DNA of 64,000 bases from NCBI RefSeq assembly GCF_947498825.1, contig NZ_CANMLV010000019.1, positions 1 through 64,000 of the forward strand, written 5' to 3'. A model generated the notes under the pieces. It saw only the letters and a program-made list of their open reading frames with translations, made no database searches and had not been told where the DNA came from. Numbering within the stretch: the first letter of the stretch is position 1; each line of letters starts with the position of its first letter. The stretch comes from an uncultured Cedecea sp. (GTDB taxonomy: Bacteria; Pseudomonadota; Gammaproteobacteria; Enterobacterales; Enterobacteriaceae). A program made the translations under genes and the position numbers. Of the stretch, positions 16,361 to 26,086 are shown piece by piece.

Positions 16361-17284
16361 ATGAAAATGAAAAAGAAACAGGATCTATCACATTTTTTAT
16401 TTTTCTTCCACGTCGCCAAATATCGAAGTTTTTCTACTGCGGCTAAGAGGATGAACGTTTCGCGCTCATCGGTGATGTCAAATATAAAAAATCTTGAAGA
16501 ACGTTTTAATATTCGGTTTATTAACAGGAATACACGTTTTTTCTCACTCACATTTGAAGGGAAATATCTATATGAGCAAAGTCTTAAGATAGATGCCTTA
16601 TTAGAAGAAACCGTTAAATCATTAGAAAATGTTTCTTCTTTTTCGAGGAGAGAGGTTTCCATTAAATTACCTGTTATATTCGATATACCTGATGTACATT
16701 ATGCATTATCCTCATTTATGACTAAAAATCCGGAAGTTATTGTTCACACACGCTATGACGACCGGTTAGGAAATTTGATTGAAGAAGAAGTTGATTTCGC
16801 TGTACATATCGGAGAATTACCGAACTGTAGTTATTATTCTAAGATAATCACTAATCTTAAATCTTACATTCTGGCCTCACCAGAGTTTTTACGTATTCAT
16901 GGAGAACCTCTTCATCCACAAAATCTGGTGGACTATAAATGTATTAATTTTGAGCACTGCCTGACAGGTGATAAATGGTTGTTCCGGAATAAAGTAAAAG
17001 GTGTATTAGAGTCCTATCCATTAGGGCCTACCTTAAAGGTATCCAGTGAACGCACAGTGATTTCTTTTATTGAAAAAGGAATGGGGATTGGGTCTGGTTT
17101 GAGTTTTCTTTGCCATGAAAAAATCAAAAATAATATATTACAATCAATACTTAATGACTGGACCTATCCGATTCCGGTTTACATAATATTTCATTCAAAG
17201 TGTTATGTAGATGAACATGTCAGAAATCTGATGGATGAGATAAAAGATACCATCAATGTTTTACAAGTCAGGCATAGCCTGTAG
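16361..17284 (+). CDS. LysR-family transcriptional regulator
   Basis: The 307-aa protein has an N-terminal HTH (LFFFHVAKYRSFSTAAKRMN, then SRSSVMSNIKNLEERF) and a substrate-binding-type domain. ATG 16361 is preferred over a TTG nine bases upstream. It belongs to the group in which the sensor domain ends with a FHSKCYVDEHVRNLMDEI-like segment (CrgA/DmlR type). It lies downstream of the dioxygenase-HD-aminotransferase set and divergent from nothing; it is the natural candidate regulator of that set. Confidence 0.85.
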   Translation: MKMKKKQDLSHFLFFFHVAKYRSFSTAAKRMNVSRSSVMSNIKNLEERFNIRFINRNTRFFSLTFEGKYLYEQSLKIDALLEETVKSLENVSSFSRREVSIKLPVIFDIPDVHYALSSFMTKNPEVIVHTRYDDRLGNLIEEEVDFAVHIGELPNCSYYSKIITNLKSYILASPEFLRIHGEPLHPQNLVDYKCINFEHCLTGDKWLFRNKVKGVLESYPLGPTLKVSSERTVISFIEKGMGIGSGLSFLCHEKIKNNILQSILNDWTYPIPVYIIFHSKCYVDEHVRNLMDEIKDTINVLQVRHSL

Positions 17285-17634
17285 ATATTCCTGCCCGGTG
17301 AGTTTTACCTGGGCTATAACGCTCGTGGTTGATTTGGAGTCGTAATATGTAAACCGCGTTGGTACAGGCATTTAAAATTGATACCTGTATTATCACATCG
17401 TGCTGGAGCGTCGTTTATATACTGCGTATCTGAAAGTGCGGGAAAATGAAATTGACAGTTCCGCTGAATAGGGAAGAGCTACCCAAATAGCAAAAATCCC
17501 GCGTAAGTTTCCTTATGCGGGATTTTTGCTATTTGGCAGGTTGTACTGGCATACCCAGGAAAAAAATATTATTGCGCAACGACTTTATGACTGGGTGACA
17601 GAGAGCCCGAGGGGCTCTCAGGCTATGACTGTTG
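17285..17634. other. 350-bp intergenic region with a long hairpin
   Basis: There is no coding frame I would support. Most of the region is featureless except for a long palindrome at 17483-17536 and a short GAGAGCCC/GGGCTCTC hairpin at 17601-17619, just past the GH31 gene. Confidence 0.5.
17483..17536. terminator. Long bidirectional terminator-like palindrome
   Basis: CCAAATAGCAAAAATCCCGC with its complement 25 bases per arm (one mismatch) and a 3-base loop TTT flanks the convergent LysR and GH31 genes. A-runs and T-runs inside both arms would allow termination in both directions. Confidence 0.7.
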
Positions 17635-20046
17635 TTATTTCGCTTCGCTGAGTGGGAAAGTAGCACCTGAGTGATAAGTTTTACCATTGACAATAAGCGG
17701 ACGTGTTTCACCTTGAGGTAAACGCAGTGTCAAGGTTTGATACGCAGGTTGGTAGTTACCAGAGCGGGTGATGTCCAATTTAATCGCCTGGTTGCTGCAT
17801 ACCATCTCAATATCCAACGTAATATGCTGTCCTTCCTGGTATCCATAGCTTTCGCCATCATCATCGAACAGGCAACTTGTATGCTTACCTACTCCCATAA
17901 TAGGGTAGATATTCAGTATGCGTGCGGCATCTTGCTTGATATCTATATGCGCCACACGTTCGCTCATCGGGATAATCGAACCTGCGCGAGCAAGTAGTGG
18001 AATACGTTCTAAAGGAGCATCAAGGGTAATCATTTGACCGGCACTATGCCATTGGCCGGTGTAGAAATCGTACCAGCCTGTTTCGTTGTCAGGCAGATAA
18101 ACATCACGCAGATACTGACCTTGCTCAACGACCGATGCCACTAAGAGGTCTTGACCAAATAAGTAGTCGTCACATTCATCAAAAGTACGTACGTCATGCT
18201 CATGATCGAGGAAGGTTGGGCGCAACATCGGTTCATCTTGCGTCGCGGCTTTATGTAAAGAGTCATAGATGTATGGCAGTAACTGGTAACGCAGACATAT
18301 TGCATTACGGACGATGGGGGTGACATTAGGGTACATCCAAGGCTCGTTTACTGTACCATCATCATTCCACGAGTGAACAGTGAAACGAGGATGCATTACA
18401 CCATTTTGTACCCAGCGAACAAATAACTCAGCATCTGGTTTATCCCCCGAGAATCCTCCTACATCATGACCCAAGTTATAGAGGCCAGACAAGCTCATAC
18501 CGAGCCCCATCTTGATGTTGTACTTCAAGCTAGTCCAGTTTGTGCGGTTATCGCCACTCCAGGTCTGTACGTAGCGACTCATGCCAGGACAGCCAGAACG
18601 CGAAATTAAGTAAGGGCGAAGGTATGGTGCGAACTCAGCTTGCGCTTCAAATGATGCGCGCATCATCAGTAGCGGCTGAAGTGGTCGAATTAAGCTAACG
18701 GGGATCTCTTTTCCGAAGCCGAAACAGCGCGCACCACGATCCCAAATTTCGTATTCGTTATTGTCATTCCAGGTTGCGTCGATGCCTTTTTCCAGCAACT
18801 GCTCTTTGACGTTAGTTTGCCACCATTTCACCGTTTCAGGGTGGGTAAAGTCTAAGTGTGACCCCTCTGCATCCCAAAATACTGAGTTTTCAGGGTAATC
18901 AAACTCTGAATCTTGAATGAACAGGCCCTTTTCCTCAACTTCGGCAAAACGGGGGTGGTCGCGCAGTAGACAGGGTTTGATATTCGCGGCTAATTTCATA
19001 CCATTACGATGAAAATGGTCTGACATGGCTTTAGGGTCTGGTACTTTGTCAGAGTTCCAGTTGAATACATAACGCTTATCACCAATCGATGTGTAACCAG
19101 AAGAGAGCTGGAATGAATCACATGGAATACCATGTTCAGCACATTGATCAACAAAGCCTTCAAGCAGTTCTTGAGCGTTTTGTGCATCAGTGTATTGCAT
19201 CGTCGAACCGCTGTAACCTAAGCTCCATTTCGGACCAAACATCGTCCCCCCCGTGAGGCGTACAAATTGTTTCGTGACGTTCTTTATGCTATCCCCGTAT
19301 ATAAAATACATATCGAGATCACCGTCTTCAGCACGGTAGCTACGGTATTTGATGTGGTAGTTATCAAGCTCATTGCCAAGATCGAACCAGCAACTCGCCA
19401 GGTTATCGTAAAACAGACCAAACGAAGCATTGTGCTGAACATTTAGTGGTTTAGTGATGTAGAAAGGAATGTGCTTGTAAAGAGGGTCTGTTTTACTTGC
19501 GTCGTATCCCATAGCATCGAGATTGCGCATTTCAAAACGACGACCTTCGCGATTCAAGTTACCGGCTTTCTCACCTAAACCGTAGTAATGATCGGTTAAC
19601 TCTCGGTTCATAAAGTGCGCAATACCCGATTCATTCACTCCGAGTTGAATCGCGCCTGTTTTTCGATCTTTAGCAAGCGTTACCCATTCACCGTTGATGC
19701 GATGTTCCCACTCCATCCACAATGGTTGATGTACAGTCAAGCGTAGCTGTTCTGTGGTCACTGTAAGCTTATCAGTGGTATGTTCTAGCTGATAATCAGG
19801 GCAAGTGAAGCCTTGTATAGATAGACGATCACGGCCTTCCCAGGGAACATCCTGACTGTCGGGTGCGACTGTCCATGTGCGATCAAGACGTAACGTGTTG
19901 TCACGTTTAACCAAGACACGAATCAGATTCTTTTCAAGAATAAAAAGGTGGAGCATGTGTCTATTATCGCAACGAAGAATCACTTCGTTGTTATTTTGTT
20001 GTTCAAACTGCCACTGTTTTAGAAATTTCATTGTGAAGGTATCCAT
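17635..20046 (-). CDS. GH31 glycosidase (alpha-glucosidase / alpha-xylosidase type)
   Basis: The 803-aa protein has an N-terminal beta-sandwich (to about 250), a GH31 catalytic barrel, and C-terminal beta domains. The nucleophile is Asp428 (TWNDNNEYEIW) and the acid/base Asp499 (WSGDNRTNW), with GLGEKAGNLNREGRRFEMRN earlier. It has no signal peptide, so it acts in the cytoplasm. Its gene is last in a minus-strand unit after the TRAP permease genes, so the substrate is probably an imported alpha-linked glycoside or an oligosaccharide carrying uronic acid. ATG 20046 was used; ATG 20031 with GGAT upstream is also possible. Confidence 0.9.
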   Translation of the reverse strand: MDTFTMKFLKQWQFEQQNNNEVILRCDNRHMLHLFILEKNLIRVLVKRDNTLRLDRTWTVAPDSQDVPWEGRDRLSIQGFTCPDYQLEHTTDKLTVTTEQLRLTVHQPLWMEWEHRINGEWVTLAKDRKTGAIQLGVNESGIAHFMNRELTDHYYGLGEKAGNLNREGRRFEMRNLDAMGYDASKTDPLYKHIPFYITKPLNVQHNASFGLFYDNLASCWFDLGNELDNYHIKYRSYRAEDGDLDMYFIYGDSIKNVTKQFVRLTGGTMFGPKWSLGYSGSTMQYTDAQNAQELLEGFVDQCAEHGIPCDSFQLSSGYTSIGDKRYVFNWNSDKVPDPKAMSDHFHRNGMKLAANIKPCLLRDHPRFAEVEEKGLFIQDSEFDYPENSVFWDAEGSHLDFTHPETVKWWQTNVKEQLLEKGIDATWNDNNEYEIWDRGARCFGFGKEIPVSLIRPLQPLLMMRASFEAQAEFAPYLRPYLISRSGCPGMSRYVQTWSGDNRTNWTSLKYNIKMGLGMSLSGLYNLGHDVGGFSGDKPDAELFVRWVQNGVMHPRFTVHSWNDDGTVNEPWMYPNVTPIVRNAICLRYQLLPYIYDSLHKAATQDEPMLRPTFLDHEHDVRTFDECDDYLFGQDLLVASVVEQGQYLRDVYLPDNETGWYDFYTGQWHSAGQMITLDAPLERIPLLARAGSIIPMSERVAHIDIKQDAARILNIYPIMGVGKHTSCLFDDDGESYGYQEGQHITLDIEMVCSNQAIKLDITRSGNYQPAYQTLTLRLPQGETRPLIVNGKTYHSGATFPLSEAK

Positions 20047-20086
20047 TCATTTGCGAGAGAGTCGACAGACACTCTCGCCATAATTA

Positions 20087-21388
20087 TTAGTAATCCAGGA
20101 ATAACTGAGGAAGTGTCAGGCTAATTTGTGGCACAAAAGTGACGAGCATGAGTGCTACAAATAACACTATGTAGAATGGAAGCAGCGGTTTAATAACCCT
20201 ATCGATCTTCACGTTACCCACGGAACAGCCAATAAAGAGTGCGCTTCCAACGGGGGGCGTACAGATACCAATACACAGGTTGAAAGTCATCATGATACCG
20301 AAGTGCACGGGATCCATACCTAAATCTAACGCGATGGGTAAGAAGATAGGCGTAAAGATAAGCAGGGCGGGTGTCATATCCATAAAGGTGCCAACAATCA
20401 ACAGCGCCAGGTTAATGAGCAGCAGGATGATTAATGGGTTTTCGGAGATAGTGAGTAGTGCATCACTGATTAGATAGGGGATATCTGCGTTAGCCATCGC
20501 CCAAGACATCCCCATGGAGGCACCAATCAGCAACAAGACAATCGATGTTGTTACCACTGACTCAAGAATGATCTTTGGAAGTTGTTTGATGCTCACTTCA
20601 CGATAGAACACAATTGCCAGCAATAAAGTATAAATGACAGCAACCGCTGATGCTTCTGTTGCTGTGAAGATGCCACCGATGATACCGCCCATAATTATCA
20701 CGATTAAGCTCAAACTTGGCAGTGCTTCCAGCGTTTTTTGCATCACTTCAGAGTACGTTGGTTTAGGAGCAACTGAATAACCACGTTTTTTCGCAATAAT
20801 ACCGGCCACGATCATCAAACTAACGCCCATAAGGATGCCCGGTATATAACCGGCCAAAAATAGCGCCCCGATTGACGTGCCGCCCGAAATCAGCGAGTAA
20901 ACGATAAATGTATTACTCGGTGGGATCAGCAAACCTGTTGGGCATGAACTAATGTTGACCGCTGCTGAGAACGCCGGATCGTAGCCTTCTTTCTTTTGCA
21001 GTGGCGACATGGTGCCACCTACTGCAGCAGCAGAGGCAACAGCAGACCCGGAAATCGCACCAAACATCATGTTAGCGATGATATTCACATGCGCCAGCGA
21101 ACCGGGTAAACGACCGCCGAGGATTTTAGCAAACTCAATCAGGCGACGCGCAATACCACCTTGGTTCATAATATTGCCGGCAAGAATAAAAAATGGAATA
21201 GCCAACAGAGCAAAGCTATCTAAACCCGATGCCATTTTTTGTGAAATCACGGCAATCGCTGCATCAAAAGGTAGCGACATTATGATGGTTAGTAATGAAG
21301 AGAGCCCGATAGAGAATGAGATTGGCACACCAATACCGAGCAATATAAAGAAACTACCAAATAAAACGATCAGAATTTGCCATTCCAC
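20087..21388 (-). CDS. TRAP transporter large permease subunit (DctM)
   Basis: The 433-aa protein has about 12-13 hydrophobic segments and family signatures: SGLDSFALLAIPFFILAG, GAISGSAVASAAAVGGTM, LLIPPSNTFIVYS and FTATEASAVAVIY. It is the ion-coupled translocator of a tripartite ATP-independent periplasmic transporter, with DctQ upstream and DctP on the other strand. The substrate is probably a hexuronate or glucuronide, inferred from the neighbouring glycosidases and regulator. Confidence 0.95.
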   Translation of the reverse strand: MEWQILIVLFGSFFILLGIGVPISFSIGLSSLLTIIMSLPFDAAIAVISQKMASGLDSFALLAIPFFILAGNIMNQGGIARRLIEFAKILGGRLPGSLAHVNIIANMMFGAISGSAVASAAAVGGTMSPLQKKEGYDPAFSAAVNISSCPTGLLIPPSNTFIVYSLISGGTSIGALFLAGYIPGILMGVSLMIVAGIIAKKRGYSVAPKPTYSEVMQKTLEALPSLSLIVIIMGGIIGGIFTATEASAVAVIYTLLLAIVFYREVSIKQLPKIILESVVTTSIVLLLIGASMGMSWAMANADIPYLISDALLTISENPLIILLLINLALLIVGTFMDMTPALLIFTPIFLPIALDLGMDPVHFGIMMTFNLCIGICTPPVGSALFIGCSVGNVKIDRVIKPLLPFYIVLFVALMLVTFVPQISLTLPQLFLDY

Positions 21389-21432
21389 GGTGATATTCCT
21401 TATTTAAGTCATTATTAAAATTTTATCGGGTG

Positions 21433-21927
21433 TTATGACGCCAGAGTCCGGCGTTTGGCAACCAGTTCTATTAGGTCGCGGATGATATAAACCGCCATAA
21501 ATAAACCACTCAATGGAATAGCCGCGTAAACCAGACCCATCTCAATACCTAGTACAGGCGAAATTTGACCTGTTTCAAGTGTATTTAGCATCAAATTACC
21601 GCCACCGTAAATCATGATGATAAATGCAAAAGAAATGCTTAAAAGATTAATAATGATATTCAGGTTATTCAGTTTTAGTGGGCTTTTTTCCAGGGCCATT
21701 GGCAGTAAATCGATAGCCAGATGACGCTTTTGCCCCATGGTGTATGCCGCTCCCATCAAGCCAACCCAAATAAATAGAAAACGTGACATTTCATCCGTAA
21801 AGGTGCTTGGGTTATTCAGTACATAACGCGAAAATACCTGCCACGCGACAGACAGCACCAATACACTACTCAGTGAAATACAGAATAAAGAGAGTACTTT
21901 GTTCAATATGATGATGAGTTTATTCAT
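21433..21927 (-). CDS. TRAP transporter small permease subunit (DctQ)
   Basis: The 164-aa protein has four membrane helices and the family pattern SVAWQVFSRYVLNNPSTFTDEMSRFLFIWVG in the first half (quoted in part: QVFSRYVLNNPS). ATG 21927 follows an AGGAG site; the longer open frame to 22005 has no such site. It begins the minus-strand unit dctQ-dctM-GH31 and is divergent from dctP. Confidence 0.93.
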   Translation of the reverse strand: MNKLIIILNKVLSLFCISLSSVLVLSVAWQVFSRYVLNNPSTFTDEMSRFLFIWVGLMGAAYTMGQKRHLAIDLLPMALEKSPLKLNNLNIIINLLSISFAFIIMIYGGGNLMLNTLETGQISPVLGIEMGLVYAAIPLSGLFMAVYIIRDLIELVAKRRTLAS

Positions 21928-22081
21928 TAACGTCTCCTGGCGACGAATTATTTCTCTAATACTGTAGAAAGCGACACAGAAGTAGGATGTGGCGCATTTA
22001 AACACAGAGCAATAACCGATCTTGTGATAAAACTCACAATTAGATGGCTGTAGCTGAGATTGCTAACCAAAAGCATGACAC

Positions 22082-22091
22082 TGGTCAACCA
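22082..22091. promoter_or_regulatory. GntR-type operator, TGGTCAACCA (proximal to dctQ)
   Basis: A perfect 10-bp palindrome in the divergent dctQ/dctP promoter region. It fits the TGGT-N2-ACCA pattern of the FadR/UxuR group. The same decamer occurs again at 22174-22183. Confidence 0.65.
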
Positions 22092-22173
22092 ATTGAAATT
22101 TTTTCGTTGAAAATTGGTTGCGAATAGGTCAGTTTGGATATGCGTTGAAAAATTTTGATTAGCCTCAAAATAT

Positions 22174-22183
22174 TGGTCAACCA
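22174..22183. promoter_or_regulatory. GntR-type operator, TGGTCAACCA (proximal to dctP)
   Basis: Second identical copy, 44 bp before the dctP start codon. ATTGG before it and CATAATGG after it extend the symmetry. Two copies in a divergent promoter suggest joint control by the GntR protein at 25154. Confidence 0.65.
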
Positions 22184-22226
22184 TAATGGTGTTCGGCTAA
22201 TGAAACGATTAAATATGGAGAATTCT

Positions 22227-23219
22227 ATGCATTTTAATAAAAAAGTACTGGTGACATTCGTTACTTGCGTGCTGACAGCAAGTATCTCCTCTTCTGTTCT
22301 TGCGACGACAACGCTTAAATTGAGCCATAACCAGGATCGTAACCATCCGGTTCATAAGTCAATGCAGCATATGGCTGACAAAGTGAAAGAATACACAAAC
22401 GATGAAGTGCGCATCCGTATCTATCCAAACGGTCAGCTAGGAACTCAGCGTGAGTCAATGGAATTACTTCAAAATGGAGCTCTTCACATTGTGAAATCAA
22501 ACGCCAGTGAGCTCGAAGCATTTGAACCGGCTTACGGCGCTTTCAATATTCCTTATATCTTCCGCGACCGTGATCACTACTACCGTGCAATGGAAGGTGA
22601 CGTGGGTGAGAAAATTCTGGAAGCTTCTTATGATAAAGGTTTTATCGGCCTGACTTACTACGATGCTGGTGCTCGTAGCTTCTATGCCAACAAAGAAATC
22701 AAAACACCAGCAGATCTCGCCGGTATGAAAATTCGTGTGCAGCCAAGTCCTACAGCAGTTGAAATGATTAAAATGATGGGGGGCTCTCCTACGCCTCTGG
22801 CTTATGGCGAGCTATACACAGCGCTACAGCAAGGTGTGGTTGATGGTGCAGAAAACAACGAAACAGCACTCACAACCGCTCGCCATGGCGAAGTAACAAA
22901 AATTTTCAGTATGGATGAGCATACGATGATTCCTGATGTTTTGGTTATCAGTTCAAAAGTCTGGGATAAACTATCAGAAGAAGAACAGAAAGCACTGAAA
23001 AAAGCAGCAAAAGAATCAATGGCATATCATAAAAATCTGTGGACGGAGATGACTGCTGAGTCTATCGAACAGTCCAAATCCTCTATGGGGGTTAAGTTTG
23101 TCGCCGTTGAGAAGCAGCCATTCGTAGATGCAGTAAAACCAATGCATGATACAGCCCTGAAAAATCCAGCAATTGCGGATTATGTTCGTGGTATTGATGC
23201 TCTGGCTAATACTAACTAA
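22227..23219 (+). CDS. TRAP transporter substrate-binding protein (DctP)
   Basis: The 330-aa protein has a signal peptide (MHFNKKVLVTFVTCVLTASISSSVLA in outline: basic start, hydrophobic core, cleavage after SVLA) and a DctP fold: TLKLSHNQDRNHPVHKSM, YPNGQLGTQRE, and the conserved MKIRVQPSPTAVEMIKMMGG with Arg for carboxylate binding. ATG 22227 follows GGAG; the longer open frame upstream has none. It captures a carboxylate, here probably a uronate or glucuronide, and hands it to DctQM. Confidence 0.93.
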   Translation: MHFNKKVLVTFVTCVLTASISSSVLATTTLKLSHNQDRNHPVHKSMQHMADKVKEYTNDEVRIRIYPNGQLGTQRESMELLQNGALHIVKSNASELEAFEPAYGAFNIPYIFRDRDHYYRAMEGDVGEKILEASYDKGFIGLTYYDAGARSFYANKEIKTPADLAGMKIRVQPSPTAVEMIKMMGGSPTPLAYGELYTALQQGVVDGAENNETALTTARHGEVTKIFSMDEHTMIPDVLVISSKVWDKLSEEEQKALKKAAKESMAYHKNLWTEMTAESIEQSKSSMGVKFVAVEKQPFVDAVKPMHDTALKNPAIADYVRGIDALANTN

Positions 23220-23272
23220 TCGTAAATATCGCGAGCGTATTGTGCGTTCTCGTTCTCAGGAATAGTCATCAT

Positions 23273-25069
23273 ATGTTAGAACGTTCTGAACTTGCTGAAA
23301 ATGCTATCAACTGTCTGCATGATGAGCAGTACGATATGCCGCTCAATCTACAAAATCTTAACCATACCAACATGCTATTTATGGGGGGGCGTGAAACGGA
23401 GTCTCTCAATGGTGACTGGAATTTTGCAGTAGACTTGCTAGATACAGGCCTGCGTCAGCGTTGGTATAATATGAAACCGATGCCAGCTGAAAAACGGAGC
23501 GAACCGTGGGACTATGACCCCTATGTTGGTGAGACAATTTCAGTGCCGTCTTGCTGGCAAATGCAAAAAGAGAAATGGTATTTCTTTGAAGGGAGTGCCT
23601 GGTACACCAAGGCTTGGGACTACGATGCAGCAGTGCAAGACGAACGCATTTTCCTCCGAATCGGTGCAGCTCAGTATGATTGTAAGATCTTCCTGAACGG
23701 AGAATTTATCGGTAACCACTACGGGGGATCTACTCCATTTTTTGCCGAATTTACGGATAAATTATCAGCGGGTCGTAACTGGATCATGTGCTGTGTTAAC
23801 AATAACCGCACTCTTGATCGCGTACCTATGCGCAATACTGACTGGTTCAACTACGGTGGCATATACCGTGATATCGAAATTGTGCGAACACCAAAGGAAA
23901 TCATTCGCGATCTGCACGTTTATCTTGTTCCAAACAGCCAGTACAACCTGATCCATATTGATGTTGAAGCCGAAGGTTCAACTGATCACGTTAAAATTAC
24001 GATTGCTGAACTTGGTATCAATACTTCTATTGTGCTGACTGAAGGTAAAGGTTCGATTAAATTAGAGGTGCAGCCTGAACTATGGTCGCCAGAGAACCCA
24101 AAACTGTATGATATAACAGCAACGTTTTGCCAGGATCAAATCAACGATCGTGTTGGTTTCCGCCAAATTGAAGTTAAAGGGACAGATATATTCCTTAACG
24201 GTGTTAATACCTTCCTACGCGGTATCAGTGTTCATGAAGATGACCAAGATCTCGGTAAAGTCGTGACACCTGAAGATCTTAAACGCCGTTTCCAGCATGC
24301 AAAAGAGCTGAACTGTAACTACATGCGTTTTGCACACTACACGCATCATGAAATGGCAATCAAGATGGCAGACGAACTGGGTTTCTTAATTTGGGCAGAA
24401 ATCCCTGTGTACTGGGCTATCGATTTTGAGAATCCAGCAACTTACCAGGACGCGGAAAATCAGTTAATTGAAATGATTAAACGTGATCGTAATCGTGCGT
24501 CAGTCATCATGTGGTCGGTTGGGAATGAAAATGCTGATACCGATCCGCGTCTCATCTTTATGTCTAATCTTGTGAAAACAGCACGTAAAAATGATCCTTG
24601 TCGTCTGGTCTCTGCCGCATGTTTAGTTAACCATGCAAAAAATAAGATTGAAGACCGCTTAGTCAATCATTTAGATGTCATTGGTATCAATGAATACTAC
24701 GGGTGGTATGAAGAAGTCTTCGATGATTTGATTGAAATTGGCGAAAACTCAAATCCAGGCAAACCAGTCGTCATTTCTGAAACGGGTGCAGATGGTTTCA
24801 TCGGGGAAGGCGCAATCAAAACAGGTTTCTTCAGTGAGTCCTATATGACAGAAGTTTATCAAAAACAGACTGAATACCTAGAGCGATTGGATTATATCAA
24901 AGGTATCTCGCCTTGGATTCTTTATGAATTCCGTGCCGAACGCCGCCAAAATATATTTCAGAGTGGATGGAATCGCAAGGGATTAATTTGTAATGATAAA
25001 TCGACGAAAAAAGCGGCCTTCCATCTGCTTGCCGACTTTTACGTGAAACTAAAATCACAATCTGTATAA
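23273..25069 (+). CDS. GH2 beta-glucuronidase-like glycosidase
   Basis: The 598-aa protein has a sugar-binding jelly roll (SLNGDWNFAVD, VPSCWQ), an Ig-like domain, and a TIM barrel with acid/base Glu419 (WSVGNEN) and nucleophile Glu503 (VISETGADG). Length and the YDPYVGETISVPSCWQ region are like UidA (603 aa). There is no signal peptide. ATG 23273 follows AGGA by 11 bases. It lies 53 bp after dctP in the same direction, so it probably hydrolyses the imported glucuronide. GH2 specificities overlap, so beta-glucuronidase is inferred from context as well as sequence. Confidence 0.85.
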   Translation: MLERSELAENAINCLHDEQYDMPLNLQNLNHTNMLFMGGRETESLNGDWNFAVDLLDTGLRQRWYNMKPMPAEKRSEPWDYDPYVGETISVPSCWQMQKEKWYFFEGSAWYTKAWDYDAAVQDERIFLRIGAAQYDCKIFLNGEFIGNHYGGSTPFFAEFTDKLSAGRNWIMCCVNNNRTLDRVPMRNTDWFNYGGIYRDIEIVRTPKEIIRDLHVYLVPNSQYNLIHIDVEAEGSTDHVKITIAELGINTSIVLTEGKGSIKLEVQPELWSPENPKLYDITATFCQDQINDRVGFRQIEVKGTDIFLNGVNTFLRGISVHEDDQDLGKVVTPEDLKRRFQHAKELNCNYMRFAHYTHHEMAIKMADELGFLIWAEIPVYWAIDFENPATYQDAENQLIEMIKRDRNRASVIMWSVGNENADTDPRLIFMSNLVKTARKNDPCRLVSAACLVNHAKNKIEDRLVNHLDVIGINEYYGWYEEVFDDLIEIGENSNPGKPVVISETGADGFIGEGAIKTGFFSESYMTEVYQKQTEYLERLDYIKGISPWILYEFRAERRQNIFQSGWNRKGLICNDKSTKKAAFHLLADFYVKLKSQSV

Positions 25070-25094
25070 CAATGCTCAAAATTGATCAATCTCA

Positions 25095-25103
25095 TGGTGA
25101 CCA
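25095..25103. promoter_or_regulatory. GntR-type operator before the regulator gene
   Basis: TGGTGACCA matches the half-site pattern of the two operators at dctQ/dctP and lies 51 bp before the regulator start codon, suggesting autoregulation. Confidence 0.5.
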
Positions 25104-25153
25104 ATTTGCCCCAAACAATAAGATAACATCATGACAAACGGGCGAGAGTATCA

Positions 25154-25903
25154 ATGAACATAGTAATATCAGAACCAAAAAGACAGTATCAGGAAATAGG
25201 TTTATCACTACAGGAACGCATTTTAAAAAGTGAATTCAACGTAGGTGATCGTTTACCACCAGAGCGCGATATAGCTGAAGAAATGAAAGTCAGTCGCTCA
25301 GTTGTACGCGAAGCTATCATTATGCTGGAACTACAAGGTTTGGTTGAAGTGCGTAAAGGTTCTGGTGTTTACGTCATTAATATTCCAAGTAAAGACAGTC
25401 AAAATGGGCAAACGTCAATGCCAAGGTCCAGCTCAGATATCGGTCCGTTTGAACTGTTGCAAGCTCGCCAAGTGATTGAAAGTGAAATTTCAGGTTTCGC
25501 TGCGCGCCATATTACCAAGAGTGATATTCAACGACTACGTGACGTGTTAAATAGCGAAAAAAATAACTTAGCAAGTGGCATCGAAGATTATGACAGTGAT
25601 GAATTATTCCACCTTATCATTGCAGAAGCCTCTCAAAATAGTGTGTTAGCTGATATTGCTAGTGATTTGTGGCAACGCCGCCATGAAAGCTCGATGTGGA
25701 GACAACTACATTCCCGTATTACCGATAACAATTATCGTAAAGCTTGGTTATCAGATCATGAAAAAGTGTTAGTCGCGTTACAAAAACGCGATTCAGAAGG
25801 GGCATGTAAAGCAATGTGGGAGCATCTGGATAATGTTAAACAAGTTCTTTTCAAGCTATCTGATGTGGATGACCCAAAGTTTGATGGCTATCTGTTCCCA
25901 TAA
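25154..25903 (+). CDS. GntR/FadR-family regulator, ExuR/UxuR-like
   Basis: The 249-aa protein has an N-terminal winged HTH (RQYQEIGLSLQERILKSEFN, RLPPERDIAEEMKVSRSVVREA) and a C-terminal FCD ligand domain. It is closest in pattern to ExuR and UxuR, the repressors of hexuronate genes (same YQEIG start and RLPPERDIAE). It probably represses the TRAP, GH31 and GH2 genes until a uronate metabolite is present; palindromes TGGTCAACCA and TGGTGACCA occur at the promoters. It is the last gene before the degraded integrase. Confidence 0.88.
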   Translation: MNIVISEPKRQYQEIGLSLQERILKSEFNVGDRLPPERDIAEEMKVSRSVVREAIIMLELQGLVEVRKGSGVYVINIPSKDSQNGQTSMPRSSSDIGPFELLQARQVIESEISGFAARHITKSDIQRLRDVLNSEKNNLASGIEDYDSDELFHLIIAEASQNSVLADIASDLWQRRHESSMWRQLHSRITDNNYRKAWLSDHEKVLVALQKRDSEGACKAMWEHLDNVKQVLFKLSDVDDPKFDGYLFP

Positions 25904-26086
25904 CTCATAATTTATTGAGGAGAAATTCTCCCTTAATACTTGATTTGTGCTCAAAGTAAAAATAACGTAACAATAAATAAGTCGATAAGGTCGCGAGTAT
26001 CACGATTGCGGCAGAAAAGCTGAGTTTAAAAGCATGGTAAACCTGCTTACCGTTGGAGATAATGTGTATTCCAATACATTTAAGCC

